A DNA stretch of 64,000 nt, taken from NCBI GenBank assembly GCA_907163375.1, contig CAJQUW010014751.1:62001-126000 (forward strand), written 5' to 3'. Position 1 is the first letter of the stretch; each line of letters opens with the position of its first letter. Below, one piece after another: positions 52,301 to 59,746 of this stretch. The stretch comes from Prostheceraeus crozeri (lineage: Eukaryota; Platyhelminthes; Polycladida; Euryleptidae). The translations under genes and the position numbers were made by a program. A model generated the notes under the pieces. That model worked only from the letters and a program-made list of their open reading frames with translations, was not told the DNA's origin and did not search any database.

Positions 52301-54309
52301 TCATGACTTCTCATTTCCAAGCTAAATTATGTCATAGAATATCATTTGCGATAGAATTTGCGCAAAAGTGCTAAGATATCGTATTCTTTCAATCTCTTGA
52401 CATCAGTGTTCAATCTACTTACGTGCTGATTAAAGGCAATTTTACTGGAGAGCATTAAAACATTCCATGACCACATTATATTTCACAACTGCCGATTCAG
52501 ATACGGCGCTCATCCTCAAAGTAAGATGATTTTGTTTTCATTCTTGTCCTTACCCTTGACACGAAGAATTGAAATTGTGCAGGGACGGCATTATTCTGAT
52601 AATTCTCACCAGGTGCTGGTAGTTAACTTTTCATATGAGAGCGGTGGTCCCCCTGATGGCCAAAACTCAGAACCCTATAATCAGTGTGGCTGTTGTACCA
52701 ACTGAGCATACCAATTTGTAAATGTCTAGGGCATAATCGCCGGTTGTGGTTGCGATTTCTTCGTCGTTTTATGTTTATATTGATTGACTGGAATACTAAT
52801 CAGCATGTGATCAACATAAATCCATGAGATTTTTACATGTGATTGTCGACATCTCTTAACTATTTTAATTTCTTGTCATCTTCTCCAAGGATGTTCGATT
52901 GTCTGCTTTAGAGGTTCTGTTATAAAAATAGGAATTAATTGTTGTTCAATAGTTCAATTCGTTATGTTCAAGTAGTGTAAAAGGAGCTATTTTGGGACAA
53001 GTATGTATCAAATCCAAATTGTTAAAAAGTTACAGTCTTAACACAAAGATTACAGTCTGTTGTCTCCGAGCAAGAATCAGGGTACACATCAAGTGCAAGG
53101 ACTCAAGCGCCTACAAGCATCAGCAAAATTGCTTCTCTGACATGGTTTACCCATTTACATGGTTTACCATTATTACTTCTGACTCTAACAGTATAAACCT
53201 GCAATCAAAGGAGGCCATCCTGATAAAATCTGTGAATCCTAGTCTCAATAATAAAGAATAGTGCAAAACATGCCAAGCATTGATTTGCAGCAAAAGGTAG
53301 CAAAAACCTTGGATGATTGTCATACAATATTTATGCAAATAATACATTTACAATCAGTATACATGGTTGAAGTTAGTTCTTAACACTTGAATCTATTTAG
53401 TATGATTGAAGCTTCATGGCCTACTCATATTATTTAGACTGTCACTATATTTTACTCTCTAATGCAAAGAGGCAGTCAATAAATGGTCATCGGTTCTTTC
53501 TGTTATATAACCGTGTATGCTTAATATTCTTGTTATCAGTGCATACAAAGCATTAGTTCTTTGATTTTAATTATTCAAATCAGTAGTCAAGTATACAAAA
53601 AGATATCAACGAAGTCAAACAAAAAACCAATATACCCAAGCTATAGTGTATTCGCGACGTGTCGCAGACCTGCTGCTTCCTCAGGCGAGTTAGTGTTAAA
53701 AAAATAAAGTGCTATAATAGTGTTTTAACACTAACTCGCCTGAGGAAGCAGCAGGTCTGCGACACGTCGCGAATACACTATAACTTGGGTAGATTGGTTT
53801 TTTATTTGACTTCGTTGATACTACAGCCAATGGAATGATCGAAATTTGTAGGAAAGGAATTTCGAATGCATCGCACTTAGTTCTTCTCAGATTAGCTGTC
53901 TAAGACAGTTGATAACGGATTCATGTAATCTTTATTTATTACTCCTTGCTTGTAGTGTGAGGGAGAATGAAATTTGAAGTACGAGTATATGCTCAGAACA
54001 ACAAACTTTATGCGGAATAGGCCTAGGGCCAAAATTTCAATTTTGGAGCCGAAAATAAACGTACTTACTGACCCTGACGGCACACTATTGATCAAAAGGG
54101 TTGATGGGGATCATATCTGAGAAGAATTTTATCAGCTGATTTTTGTTGTATCTGTGATGAAATTTCATTATCTTTAATTTTCAGGTCACAAGGTTGAGAA
54201 AGCCGATCGTATACCAATGAATGCGGAATACAATCAGTATAAGCGTATCAAAACGAAGTTGAAACAGGTGGAGCGTCGAATCGAAAATCTCACTTACGCC
54301 ACGAAATGA
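24986..54309 (+). CDS. FAM13: FAM13-family Rho GTPase-activating protein, seven coding exons
   Basis: Assembled exons: 24986-25357, 25426-25635, 27085-28236, 37700-37954, 45485-45885, 50509-50627 and 54185-54309. Every joint has GT..AG borders and compatible phase (0,0,0,0,2,1), giving about 877 aa ending in TGA. Residues 28 to about 210 form a RhoGAP domain with arginine finger EGIFRVNG (R66), [11 protein letters not shown] and FGPNVF, so the GAP residues are kept. Next comes a polar linker of about 270 aa. The tail carries three blocks typical of vertebrate FAM13A/B/C: ...[15 protein letters not shown], then [16 protein letters not shown]...[15 protein letters not shown], and [20 protein letters not shown]. 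The length is close to FAM13B. The family acts on Rho GTPases in the cytoplasm; its exact substrate is not settled by sequence. The first exon is also open upstream to an acceptor at 24949, so a further 5' exon may exist. Confidence 0.9.
25426..25635 (+). CDS. FAM13-like exon 2 (RhoGAP second half)
   Basis: Acceptor CTTCAAACAG before 25426, donor CGA|GTAAGT after 25635, 70 codons in phase 0. It encodes [15 protein letters not shown] ... [18 protein letters not shown], then [11 protein letters not shown], which carries the conserved RhoGAP Asn. The 68-bp intron before it is very short compared with the others. Confidence 0.9.
25732..25908. mobile_element. pogo/Tigger-like MITE with TA duplication
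   Basis: 177 bp starting CAGTAGAACCTCC and ending GGAGGTTCCACTG, flanked by TA on both sides (25730-25731, 25909-25910). Several degenerate GTGTCCGNAAT-type units lie inside, in both orientations. The CAGT(N)GAACCTC end is typical of small non-autonomous pogo/Tigger-like elements. It sits in intron 2 of the FAM13-like gene. Confidence 0.85.
25909..27084. other. Rest of FAM13-like intron 2
   Basis: No gene. Around 26.08-26.22 kb a G/C-richer patch contains CCCGGTACCG and GGAACCGGTTCC palindromes, perhaps the remains of a transposon. The rest is AT-rich. Confidence 0.4.
27085..28236 (+). CDS. FAM13-like exon 3 (end of RhoGAP, linker, first coiled-coil block)
   Basis: Acceptor CTTTTCAG before 27085 and donor CAG|GTAAAT after 28236, 384 codons in phase 0. 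It begins [15 protein letters not shown], which completes the RhoGAP fold. A Ser/Pro-rich linker with several acidic patches follows. The exon ends with a charged helical region ([18 protein letters not shown], then [14 protein letters not shown] and [15 protein letters not shown]) corresponding to the first FAM13 coiled-coil block. Confidence 0.9.
28237..29101. other. FAM13-like intron 3, first part
   Basis: Non-coding, AT-rich. A few direct repeats of TATTGGTCC / AAAAGAAA occur near 28.59-28.65 kb. Nothing else is supported. Confidence 0.4.
29102..29282. repeat. Short near-perfect palindromic element
   Basis: The left arm (29102-29184) is the reverse complement of the right arm (29199-29282) with about five differences, around a 14-bp centre. 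The outer ends read GCATAAAGT and its complement. The right arm holds a hammerhead-like core. It lies in intron 3, 140 bp from CATAGAG copy B. Confidence 0.9.
29197..29222 (+). ncRNA. Hammerhead-like core motif
   Basis: TTGAGGAA (for CTGANGA plus A), hairpin GGGTG/CACCC with a three-base loop, then GAAAG. The first C is replaced by T. The other arm, read on its own strand, has CCGAGGAA with the same hairpin and GAAAG, so the hairpin and GAAA are kept in both arms while the first box varies. Confidence 0.35.
29424..31180 (+). mobile_element. CATAGAG-family DNA transposon, copy B, with 8-bp TSD
   Basis: It starts CATAGAATAAGTATA and ends TATACTTACTCTATG, giving inverted ends of about 15 bp. 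It is flanked by GGATTGGT (29416-29423) and GGATTGGG (31181-31188), a 7/8 match. At 1.76 kb it is the longest family member here. Minus-strand open frames at 30430-30651 and 30743-31060 (73 and 105 aa) are unrecognised, but each contains VTNE, coded by a recurring GTTCGTTCGTGAC. An 8-bp duplication fits hAT or P superfamilies; the CATAGAG start does not settle which. Confidence 0.8.
31181..33028. other. FAM13-like intron 3, middle part
   Basis: Small overlapping frames on both strands (60-88 aa, 31.35-32.9 kb) without family signature. It may be decayed transposon. No end repeats were found. Confidence 0.35.
33029..35314. mobile_element. hAT transposon (non-autonomous) with perfect 8-bp TSD
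   Basis: It starts CAGGCCTGTGATTA and ends TAATCACAGGCCTG, a perfect 14-bp terminal inverted repeat with a CAG start. It is flanked by ATTCGCCT on both sides (33021-33028 and 35315-35322). Both ends carry arrays of CCTCAAA/CCTCAATT on the same strand (about seven at 33.04-33.14 kb and two at 35.26-35.29 kb), possible transposase-binding sites. At 2.3 kb it has no recognisable transposase; the only frame over 60 aa (33561-33749, minus) is unknown. It sits in intron 3 of the FAM13-like gene. Confidence 0.9.
35315..37019. other. FAM13-like intron 3, last part
   Basis: AT-rich, non-coding. An 80-aa frame at 36484-36726 is unrecognised. Confidence 0.4.
37020..37317 (-). mobile_element. tRNA-derived SINE
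   Basis: Read on the minus strand, a tRNA-like head has an A-box-like TAGTTAAGTGCTTGG (about 37277-37298) and a B-box-like AGGTCGAGCC (about 37248-37257). A body follows containing GGAAGTCGCCAGGAAGGACA and CCCAGTATGGGGAGTAG. The head-plus-body layout and the 'aggaaggacatccgg' segment are typical of tRNA-derived SINEs of marine invertebrates. The exact ends are uncertain. Confidence 0.65.
37700..37954 (+). CDS. FAM13-like exon 4 (Ser-rich, ends in [14 protein letters not shown])
   Basis: Acceptor GATCCGTTTCAG before 37700 and donor CAA|GTAAGA after 37954, 85 codons in phase 0. It encodes a Ser/Thr-rich stretch and then [20 protein letters not shown], which corresponds to the L..RL.EKR...GRPE segment just before the second coiled-coil block of vertebrate FAM13 proteins. 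Confidence 0.85.
37955..42213. other. FAM13-like intron 4, first part
   Basis: Mostly AT-rich non-coding DNA. It contains a 174-codon minus-strand frame (41013-41537) listed separately, a small inverted pair ACCCAATTAGGTG / CACCTCATTGGGT (38168 and 38236), and a short GGTCATAAAATTTTCGAAAA duplication near 39.29 kb. Confidence 0.4.
41013..41537 (-). CDS. Unrecognised open frame, 174 aa, antisense in intron 4
   Basis: The longest unexplained frame in the window, starting ATG ATG and running antisense to the host gene. I see no domain, signal peptide or clear membrane segment, and no catalytic motif; composition is mixed with a few hydrophobic stretches. It lies 0.7 kb from the Gypsy fossil on the same strand. 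It could be chance, a host antisense gene, or part of another decayed transposon. Confidence 0.15.
   Translation of the reverse strand: MMWCHYESNKSQLFVDDSRDIRDGIIIMKVNVMVFENNDSTTILLQGNHLSVELTTMATSNNDLLLYIPEDRRKMFLTVRLHVSLGLLSETSAAALHNSAGFLRAHISSVVATRLLKKVHCQAYIEVEETLRLRARSIIEPSRKSLDITLVYFQHITSYSLLPFSYLSCKMVNI
42214..44840 (-). mobile_element. Ty3/Gypsy LTR retrotransposon fossil (pol region), antisense in intron 4
   Basis: A pol polyprotein relic on the minus strand. Parts in order: a protease-end/reverse transcriptase region (about 44.8-44.1 kb; [15 protein letters not shown] and [14 protein letters not shown]), RNase H (about 43.9-43.4 kb; [14 protein letters not shown] and [14 protein letters not shown]), and integrase (about 43.0-42.5 kb; [11 protein letters not shown]). 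A purine-rich tract next to a TGTGACC start near 42.22 kb marks the probable edge of the 3' LTR. No 5' LTR, gag or envelope is seen. The arrangement resembles the Mag/K02A2.6-like branch of Ty3/Gypsy. It is broken, with several breaks, and looks moderately old. Confidence 0.85.
44841..45484. other. FAM13-like intron 4, last part
   Basis: Non-coding up to the acceptor. A 139-codon + strand frame here (45058-45477) has no family signature and ends at the polypyrimidine tract of exon 5, so I treat it as chance. Confidence 0.4.
45485..45885 (+). CDS. FAM13-like exon 5 (second coiled-coil block)
   Basis: A long T-rich acceptor (TTTTTTTTTAATTTTCAG) before 45485 and donor ATGG|GTAAGA after 45885; 401 bp, leaving phase 2. 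It begins [20 protein letters not shown], then [20 protein letters not shown], the most conserved block of the FAM13 family. An acidic/Ser-rich stretch follows. Confidence 0.9.
45886..47504. other. FAM13-like intron 5, first part
   Basis: Holds a possible cryptic exon (45950-46011, see findings) and a solo hammerhead-like site (46661-46688). The frames at 46947-47279 (+) and 47042-47329 (-) overlap and are unrecognised. Confidence 0.4.
46661..46688 (+). ncRNA. Hammerhead-like core motif, solo (no palindrome)
   Basis: CTGATGA intact, then GG, hairpin AAGAC/GTCTT with loop ATC, one T, then GAAAT. The 3' flank ATTTGGTCAATAAAAT resembles the ATTGGTCAATAAAAATT that follows the 18.9-kb motif, so the two sites are probably from one family. 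The CUGANGA and GAAA boxes are both canonical here. Confidence 0.4.
47505..48955 (+). mobile_element. CATAGAG-family DNA transposon, copy C, with perfect 8-bp TSD and nested LINE
   Basis: It starts CATAGAGTAGG and ends CCTACTCTATG, with identical 8-bp flanks GTATTACC (47497-47504 and 48956-48963). The left inner part (47525-47830) matches copies A and B, and the right part (48765-48955) matches the right end of copy B. A LINE 3' fragment with its microsatellite tail is inserted between them. The perfect duplication shows that the ends mark a real insertion and that copy B and copy C are independent events. Confidence 0.85.
47982..48720 (-). mobile_element. 5'-truncated CR1/L2-like LINE nested in copy C
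   Basis: A minus-strand frame (48068-48568) with [18 protein letters not shown], the thumb-region motif of non-LTR reverse transcriptases, then the C-terminal [12 protein letters not shown] ... [12 protein letters not shown], as in CR1/L2-type LINEs. Upstream sequence to about 48.72 kb still resembles reverse transcriptase, but across frame breaks. The 3' end carries an (ATT)n tail at about 47982-47995, as CR1/L2 elements do. The element is severely 5' truncated. Confidence 0.8.
48956..50508. other. FAM13-like intron 5, last part
   Basis: Contains the palindrome at 49689-49808 and nothing else recognised. The 117-codon minus frame (49216-49569) has hydrophobic stretches but no family signature. 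Confidence 0.4.
49689..49808. repeat. Palindromic repeat, 2 x ~52 bp arms
   Basis: The left arm (49689-49740) and right arm (49757-49808) are reverse complements with several mismatches; the core GTTTATTGACAGAAAAT is perfect. The centre is 16 bp. Unlike the other palindromes in the window, no CUGANGA-hairpin-GAAA order is present. Confidence 0.75.
50509..50627 (+). CDS. FAM13-like exon 6 (third coiled-coil block, first half)
   Basis: Acceptor TTCTTGTTGCAG before 50508/50509 and donor CGAG|GTAACC after 50627; 119 bp taking phase 2 to phase 1. It encodes [20 protein letters not shown], then [20 protein letters not shown], matching the 'EEK.R....LR.FE..F....GR' segment near the FAM13 C-terminus. 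It was found from homology and splice sites, as no Met lies in the exon. Confidence 0.88.
50628..52639. other. FAM13-like intron 6, first part
   Basis: Non-coding. A 9-10 bp hairpin (CGTGTTCGTG/CACGAACAC) lies at about 51373-51397. Near 51.97 kb a GGCTA/TGGCC hairpin is followed by GAAAT, but without a CUGANGA box. The 98-codon + frame at 52078-52374 is unrecognised. Confidence 0.4.
52640..52714 (-). mobile_element. tRNA-derived SINE head or tRNA pseudogene
   Basis: On the minus strand, an A-box-like TGCTCAGTTGGTACAAC (about 52696-52712) is followed about 34 bases later by a B-box-like GGGTTCTGAGTTTTG (about 52660-52674). The spacing fits a tRNA-like promoter. The acceptor stem does not pair well and there is no convincing anticodon arm, so this is not a functional tRNA. 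Confidence 0.5.
52715..53603. other. FAM13-like intron 6, middle part
   Basis: AT-rich, non-coding; short frames only. Confidence 0.4.
53604..53821. repeat. Palindromic repeat element, 2 x ~97 bp arms
   Basis: The left arm (53604-53702) is the reverse complement of the right arm (53722-53821) with very few mismatches, around a centre of about 20 bp. The outer ends read TATCAACGAAGTCAAA and its complement. The right arm contains a hammerhead-like core with CGTC after it. It lies in intron 6, 360 bp before the last exon. Confidence 0.9.
53740..53768 (+). ncRNA. Hammerhead-like core motif
   Basis: CTGAGGA intact, one A, hairpin GCAG/CTGC with loop CAGGT, then GACA (for GAAA) and CGTC. Both the first box and the CGTC after the second box fit a type I hammerhead. 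The A to C change in the GAAA box would be expected to impair cleavage. Confidence 0.4.
54185..54309 (+). CDS. FAM13-like exon 7 (C-terminal block and stop)
   Basis: Acceptor TTTAATTTTCAG before 54185, with codon phase completing the Gly begun in exon 6. It encodes [20 protein letters not shown], then [20 protein letters not shown] and TGA. It corresponds to the VQKEDRIPM..EY.EYK.IKAKL end of vertebrate FAM13 proteins. Confidence 0.92.
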
Positions 54310-56166
54310 TGCATTCTCTCTTCATCTGAGTGTTTCTTCGTCTGTTGAGATCCTGGGCCGGACCTAGGCTTGTATTCACCCGCAGGACGGAATACGTCGC
54401 ATATGATATTTCATGTCACTGTCTTGACCGGTTTGGGAAGCCGGCTGCTCCATGAATGATTTGCGAATTCCTCTTTGAGGATCATGGCTAACTTGAGAAA
54501 TAGAGTGGGACAGCTCAGCAGCATGTTGTTGGTTTCACATGTCCTGTTTTAATTATTGTTCGCATCAGTGCAGGAAGACCAATTTTACCCTAGTTTCGAT
54601 CTGTTAGCTGGCGAAAGAATCTATTGCAAGTCATCTTGTTCAGAATCTTATCATTTTTTGTAAGAAATAATTTCTTGTAAATACATGCATATAAATATAA
54701 ATATTTCATTAGGAACAGAATTAGTTTGTAAATTGTATTATTGCTTTAAATTGAATGAATGCATTGTATTTTTTTCTTAATTACTTTTATCCTTTTTTGT
54801 ACAGAATTCAGTCAGTAATACGTATCAAGGGAACACAGTGCATGATCCTTCTGAAACCAGATTTCTGTCGCATATTCGAAATGGTTATAATATTCCCAAT
54901 GCAAATAATACCATTCATTGAGATATTTGACTTTTCACTGTATTTGTTAGGTCGCTGTCTTCGAAAGTCGTAGAGAGGTCGTTTCAGAAAATAATCGGAT
55001 GTCTGATACCGCAGATTGCTGTAGGTACATGTTTATGGTGGTCAACGTCATTGAAGCACGTTATCACTTAGATGATGTATCAAGTGCAAACTATGCGATA
55101 AGTTTCAAGCTGCAAACATGCTGACGAATGTTGCACCGGTCAAACATAGCTGCAATCATAGAGTGAACTCAACAAAACTATGTTCGAGTCAATGAATTGA
55201 ATTTTGAAAAGTGAATGCCAGGCATTATCGAAAAACTTGCTTTGCTTTTTATGCATGATATTGATGATTTTCCATCAATAATAAACTAACTGCGAAATAA
55301 AAATCTGATTCGCTATGGATATTCTACGAAATCATGCACCTAGCCAAATCCAATTATATAGCAAATTATCATCAATCAATTATGCTATTAGGTTTGTTGC
55401 CAGAGCCTTGGCAAGTAGAAGACTGCCAACGCGGGGCATACACGCAGGTCTATGCAATTTTATGAGGTAGGCCGTCATGTCAAACACGGCAAAGCGGATT
55501 CAAGACAAGTGAGCCGATGAAGAGCGCGTGAATACTTTGAAAGATAGGCAATAATATCATGAAATATAAATTCTGATATGCCCATTTTGATCTAAATTTT
55601 CATAGGACGGTGGAGTTAAGATCGTGTTATTTTTGATGCTTCTCTTAAAGAAGATGAATGTTTGCGGACGAGGGATGATCTTGAAAAATGAAAATATGCA
55701 GCTGCACAATAAGCTATTTCACGGTCTTTCCATAGACCGCATATTCAGGCGACAGTGACATCGGACAATCCATGAAGTGCAGTGTGCAAAATCATTTACA
55801 TGTATAATGACGATGGCTTACGATATTGTTTCATGTGGCGTGTAGGGGAGGCGATGGGCACCCTAAGGGTTTTTCAGCCTTATTTTTTTTACAAAAGCAA
55901 TTCTTTTTCGTTCCGGGACAAGCTACATGTACGTAAAAGAAGTTTCGCACACGGATCAATTGTGTGATAGTCTCAAACTATCGATATGAAAATTAAACGG
56001 CAGCTCATTTCATTCGGGATCAATGAAATGGCACGTCTGGGCATCAATCATTATTTTTTGACAAATTGATGTAGGCCCTATATGATGACTAGCAGACCTG
56101 ATCGCCTTTATCCATTGGTGGAGAACCAGGTGCACGAGCGCTACGATAGTTAATGCCGTTAGGATA
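54310..56166 (+). other. 3' UTR and downstream flank of the FAM13-like gene
   Basis: Two AATAAA polyadenylation-type hexamers lie close together at 55280-55285 and 55296-55301, about 1 kb after the stop codon, and are the best candidates for the 3' end. No AATAAA occurs closer to the stop. Beyond them only short chance frames are seen. Confidence 0.5.
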
Positions 56167-59100
56167 GGGGAGACTTGGCCACCTAGAAAGGTTCTTTTAC
56201 ATTTTTATAGATTTATCCTAAAATATTGATCGAATCGATCTGAAAATTGGTATACAAGTGCTCCGGGGAGTCAAGAAAAAAGGTCATTGACCTGGATCAA
56301 TTTACTCAAAGCATAAGTAATCTGTATACGATTACGGCAACAGTATAAAAATGGGGAGAATTGGCCACACCCTGGGAGACTTGGCCAAATTGATAGGGAG
56401 ACTTGGCCATGGTGGGGAGACATGGCCATTGAAGAAAAATATAATATTGAAGCTGAATAAGGCCCCATAACCCTAACTAAGGGGGAAGACAATCTAATTG
56501 CATGCTTCAGCGCCACAATAGGTGTCATCAGGCACCATGGTGGACTATTGAATAGCCTACTTGATAGGCCCTAAGTGGAGGTAAGTTTTTAGAATTTTGA
56601 AATCCCTATGCCTAAATGTAATTGACGCATTTTAATCAAACAATGACCCACTTTAAGCTCGAATATACTCTATTTTCTCTATAAAACCAAAACATAATAT
56701 TAACTATTCAAAACTTCGGCAAGGAAAAAATTGATGACTTTATTTCACATTGCCGAACTTACAAAAGTTTAAAATCGGGACAGGCCAAAATCATCCGATA
56801 AAAAAGGCGTAAAATGTGAACGTAGACTATAAAAGGGCAAGTTGCATGTTAAACAAATTACGAAGATTAATCGTTTATTAATCAATTACTTAGGCCTGGC
56901 ATATAGGAACCGTAAAAATCAAAACTCATTCGATTGATTGATATTGATACCACACAGTTCTTCCTTAAATGAAAACACATTCTGTGTTCTCTTCGTGGTG
57001 GCTCGCGTGATTCGATTTAAGTGTGCACTTACTGATTCAAATGGCACATCCATGACATCAGATCCGGTCGCACAAACCAATTGTCAACCCTCGGATACTT
57101 ACGTAGAAAGTCAATCTTTAAAAAACTTCTTGAAACCTCATTTAGCACTTGACCAGTGTAGAATGCTGGCAGACCTTTCGATGGAAATTGACACAAGACG
57201 AAGTCACCCACAGATAGCTCAGTTACTCCTTCTAATTTCAAAGGATATGATTCCTCTTCAGCCTCAAAATCGCTTCCAATTTCGTTCTCCTTGTCACTGA
57301 AGCTCAACGCTGTGAATTGTTCAGCAGAGGCCTTATTTTTTGAAGTGGATGATTTCTTTTCATCAGTTGGATTCTTTGACGCACTCCCCCTCAGTTGTTT
57401 GAGCACCGGACTCGAGGTAGCAATCATGCTAGATCGCTTCTTCCGTCGTCGTCTGGTAGCGCTTGGAGATCTTGCAGCAACCTGAAAATGAATGAGAAGA
57501 ATGGCTGAAATAAATTAACACGATGATTACAAAAGTAGGCCTACTTTAGCAAGAAAGATTTATATTTGATGACATACGATTGATATTGAGTTTAATATAA
57601 GTTTAGCAACAGTAAAAAGAGCAGCAAATGTGGTTACTACTAAAAATGCATATGATATTTTTTAAAGTAAAATACGATTCGTTTGGTAAATAATAGCCCT
57701 ATTAATTTCGCGTGAAATAATAATCTGTGCATGAACACGTAGACCTAATGAAATTTCTATCGACATAATGATGAATGCAGCCTAAGCATTTTTGATTTGT
57801 TCTTGCGTTACGATATCCTATGAATGCGGAAGGTGATACGAAATCTGATTGAGGTGCCGCTGAGAGATTCGCAGAAGACAAAGATGGGGACTGAGGTGCT
57901 GCTGCAGATTCATTGAGAGTCGCAGAGGGCGTGTGAGGACTGAGGTGCTGCCGCAGAATCTCGTAGAGGGCGATCGGTAACCATTGCGGGAGCAAAATCG
58001 TCCTCTCCAAAAACTTGTCTGTTAAAAGGCCATATGCCAGCTGCTTGAAATCCAGACTGGATATTCTTAGCTGTTGCTCCCTTCAACCAAGCCAGGCGAA
58101 CAAGTTCAGCGACATGGTAGATTGAGAGATTAATGCCTGGATTGCGCATCATCCATGACGTCACAGCTTCATAATAGAAAGATTTCATGGGCCCAAACAC
58201 ACTTATATCGAGTGGCTGAGTCCTATGACTTGTGTGGGGCACCAGTGTGAGGATATGGATGTTGTTCTTTCTCGCAAATTCAAGTGATGGCAGAGACAGG
58301 TGGCTTTCGTGATTGTCCATTATGAGGAGTACAGGATAATCTGACGAAGGCCTACAATGATCTTTGAGATGTTTCAATGCGTCAACAAATTTCACAGAAT
58401 TCATCCAGCCATTGCTTGTTGCTATTCCAACACTCCCTTCGGGAGCGTTTCGCAACTAGTTGTTATATTTCTTTCGCGGAAATACGAAGAATGGTGGTAT
58501 GGCCTCACCAATGGCAGAAACAATGCAGCATACTGTTACTAACTCGCCTCTCTCTCTGCTTGATATTTGTCCAATTTGTTTACTTCCCCGGGATGCTACA
58601 ACTTTAGGCATCTTTTGAACCGTGGTGAAACAACTCTCATCCAGATTGTATATCTGTCTTCCCTGAATTGAAATGACTGCAACACATGCTCAAGTTTGTC
58701 AAAGTATTCTTTAAAACTAGCTTCATTGTAAGATGCGGCTCTGGCAAGTGATGTTACTTCCGGTCTTCGAATCGACAAGTCGGGGTGCTGACGCAGCATA
58801 AATCCATGATGGAATCCATGATGCAACATGTTGATTGGGCGACCTTAAATGCTTTTTCGCCATTTAACACGCTTTCAACTGCTTTTCTTACATATTCTTC
58901 TGTGAAGGGTGTTCTACTCGCATCCTTTCGAGAGTACCTTCGCGGCATATTGTACCTGAAATGATGATATTTCGTAAGGTCTCAACGTCGCTACAATGTC
59001 TCATTATTTAATTTTGATATCAATTAATGACGTGACGGCCATTTAATATTCAAAAACCGTAGCTATGTCTGATATATTATCAAAAACTGAATAAAGATAG

Positions 59101-59746
59101 CATGCAATTAACATGCGATGACGAATCATATTCCATCAAGAAAAAATATTTACTTAAGTCTATAGTAATAGAATTAGGTTAAATAATCATGCAAATAAGA
59201 GGAAAATCAATGTGAGATCTCAAAAAATGCAAGCAATTTGCACAGTGACTAAAACTTTGATAGGTCTTACGCCATGAGCTATTCAAATGCTCTAGCCCGT
59301 GTTATTTCAAAACATGGGGAGACTTGGCCACTCTTGATATTACCTGGGGAGAATTGGTCAATTTATGGCCATGTCTCCCCATGTTACGTCATTTACTTAA
59401 CAATCGCATGAAATCTTTTTTATCGAATATAGAAAATTCTTACTAATAGATTATGAAAATAGGTTCAGACAGTAATATGAACACTTGCTTGCAACTTCTG
59501 TGGTGTGATTGCTTCTCGCCGACAAAGCTCCGTGAGAATGAGGGAAAGTTTCTAAAAATGATGCTGAAATCACAATGTCAGTGTGTACGAAACACCATTG
59601 ATTGACATTATCATCCAATCAGCGCTTTTGCACTATGTCGACGCATTCTCTTGGCAACACTGAGTGTCTACTTCGTAAAGTGAATAGTTTCTGAGATCTC
59701 AGACATGGCCAAGTCTCCCATATGGCCAAGTCTTCCAACCCTCCCC
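56167..59746 (-). mobile_element. pogo/Tigger-type DNA transposon, 3.58 kb, TA duplication
   Basis: It starts GGGGAGACTTGGCCACC after TA (56165-56166) and ends GGCCAAGTC...CTCCCC before TA (59747-59748). Near the ends are at least ten copies of a GGGGAGACTTGGCCA-type motif: 56167, 56353, 56374, 56395 and 56414 on the left; 59316, 59346, 59367 (inverted), 59706 (inverted) and 59723 (inverted) on the right. They are probable transposase-binding sites. The transposase gene lies inside on the minus strand. Confidence 0.85.
57029..58948 (-). pseudogene. pogo-like DDE transposase (two exons), broken
   Basis: Minus strand. The N-terminus is MPRRYSRKDASRTPFTEEYV, then VRKAVESVLNGEKAFKVAQST, a Psq-type helix-turn-helix. 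Next is LRQHPDLSIRRPEVTSLARA. The DDE domain has VLLIMDNHESHLSL (second Asp) and PHTSHRTQPLDISVFGPMKS (third Asp, 35 residues later), then ISIYHVAELV-like text. An intron appears to follow: an acceptor TTTCAG before 57481 opens a last exon with a basic stretch (RSPSATRRRRKKRSS) and a C-terminal LSVGDFVLCQFPSKG domain. SAAAPQS is repeated about three times near the donor side. There are at least two frame breaks in the first exon. Confidence 0.85.

Noticed and set aside
52640-52714. A functional tRNA gene on the minus strand
   Set aside because: A- and B-box-like stretches exist, but the acceptor and anticodon stems do not pair.
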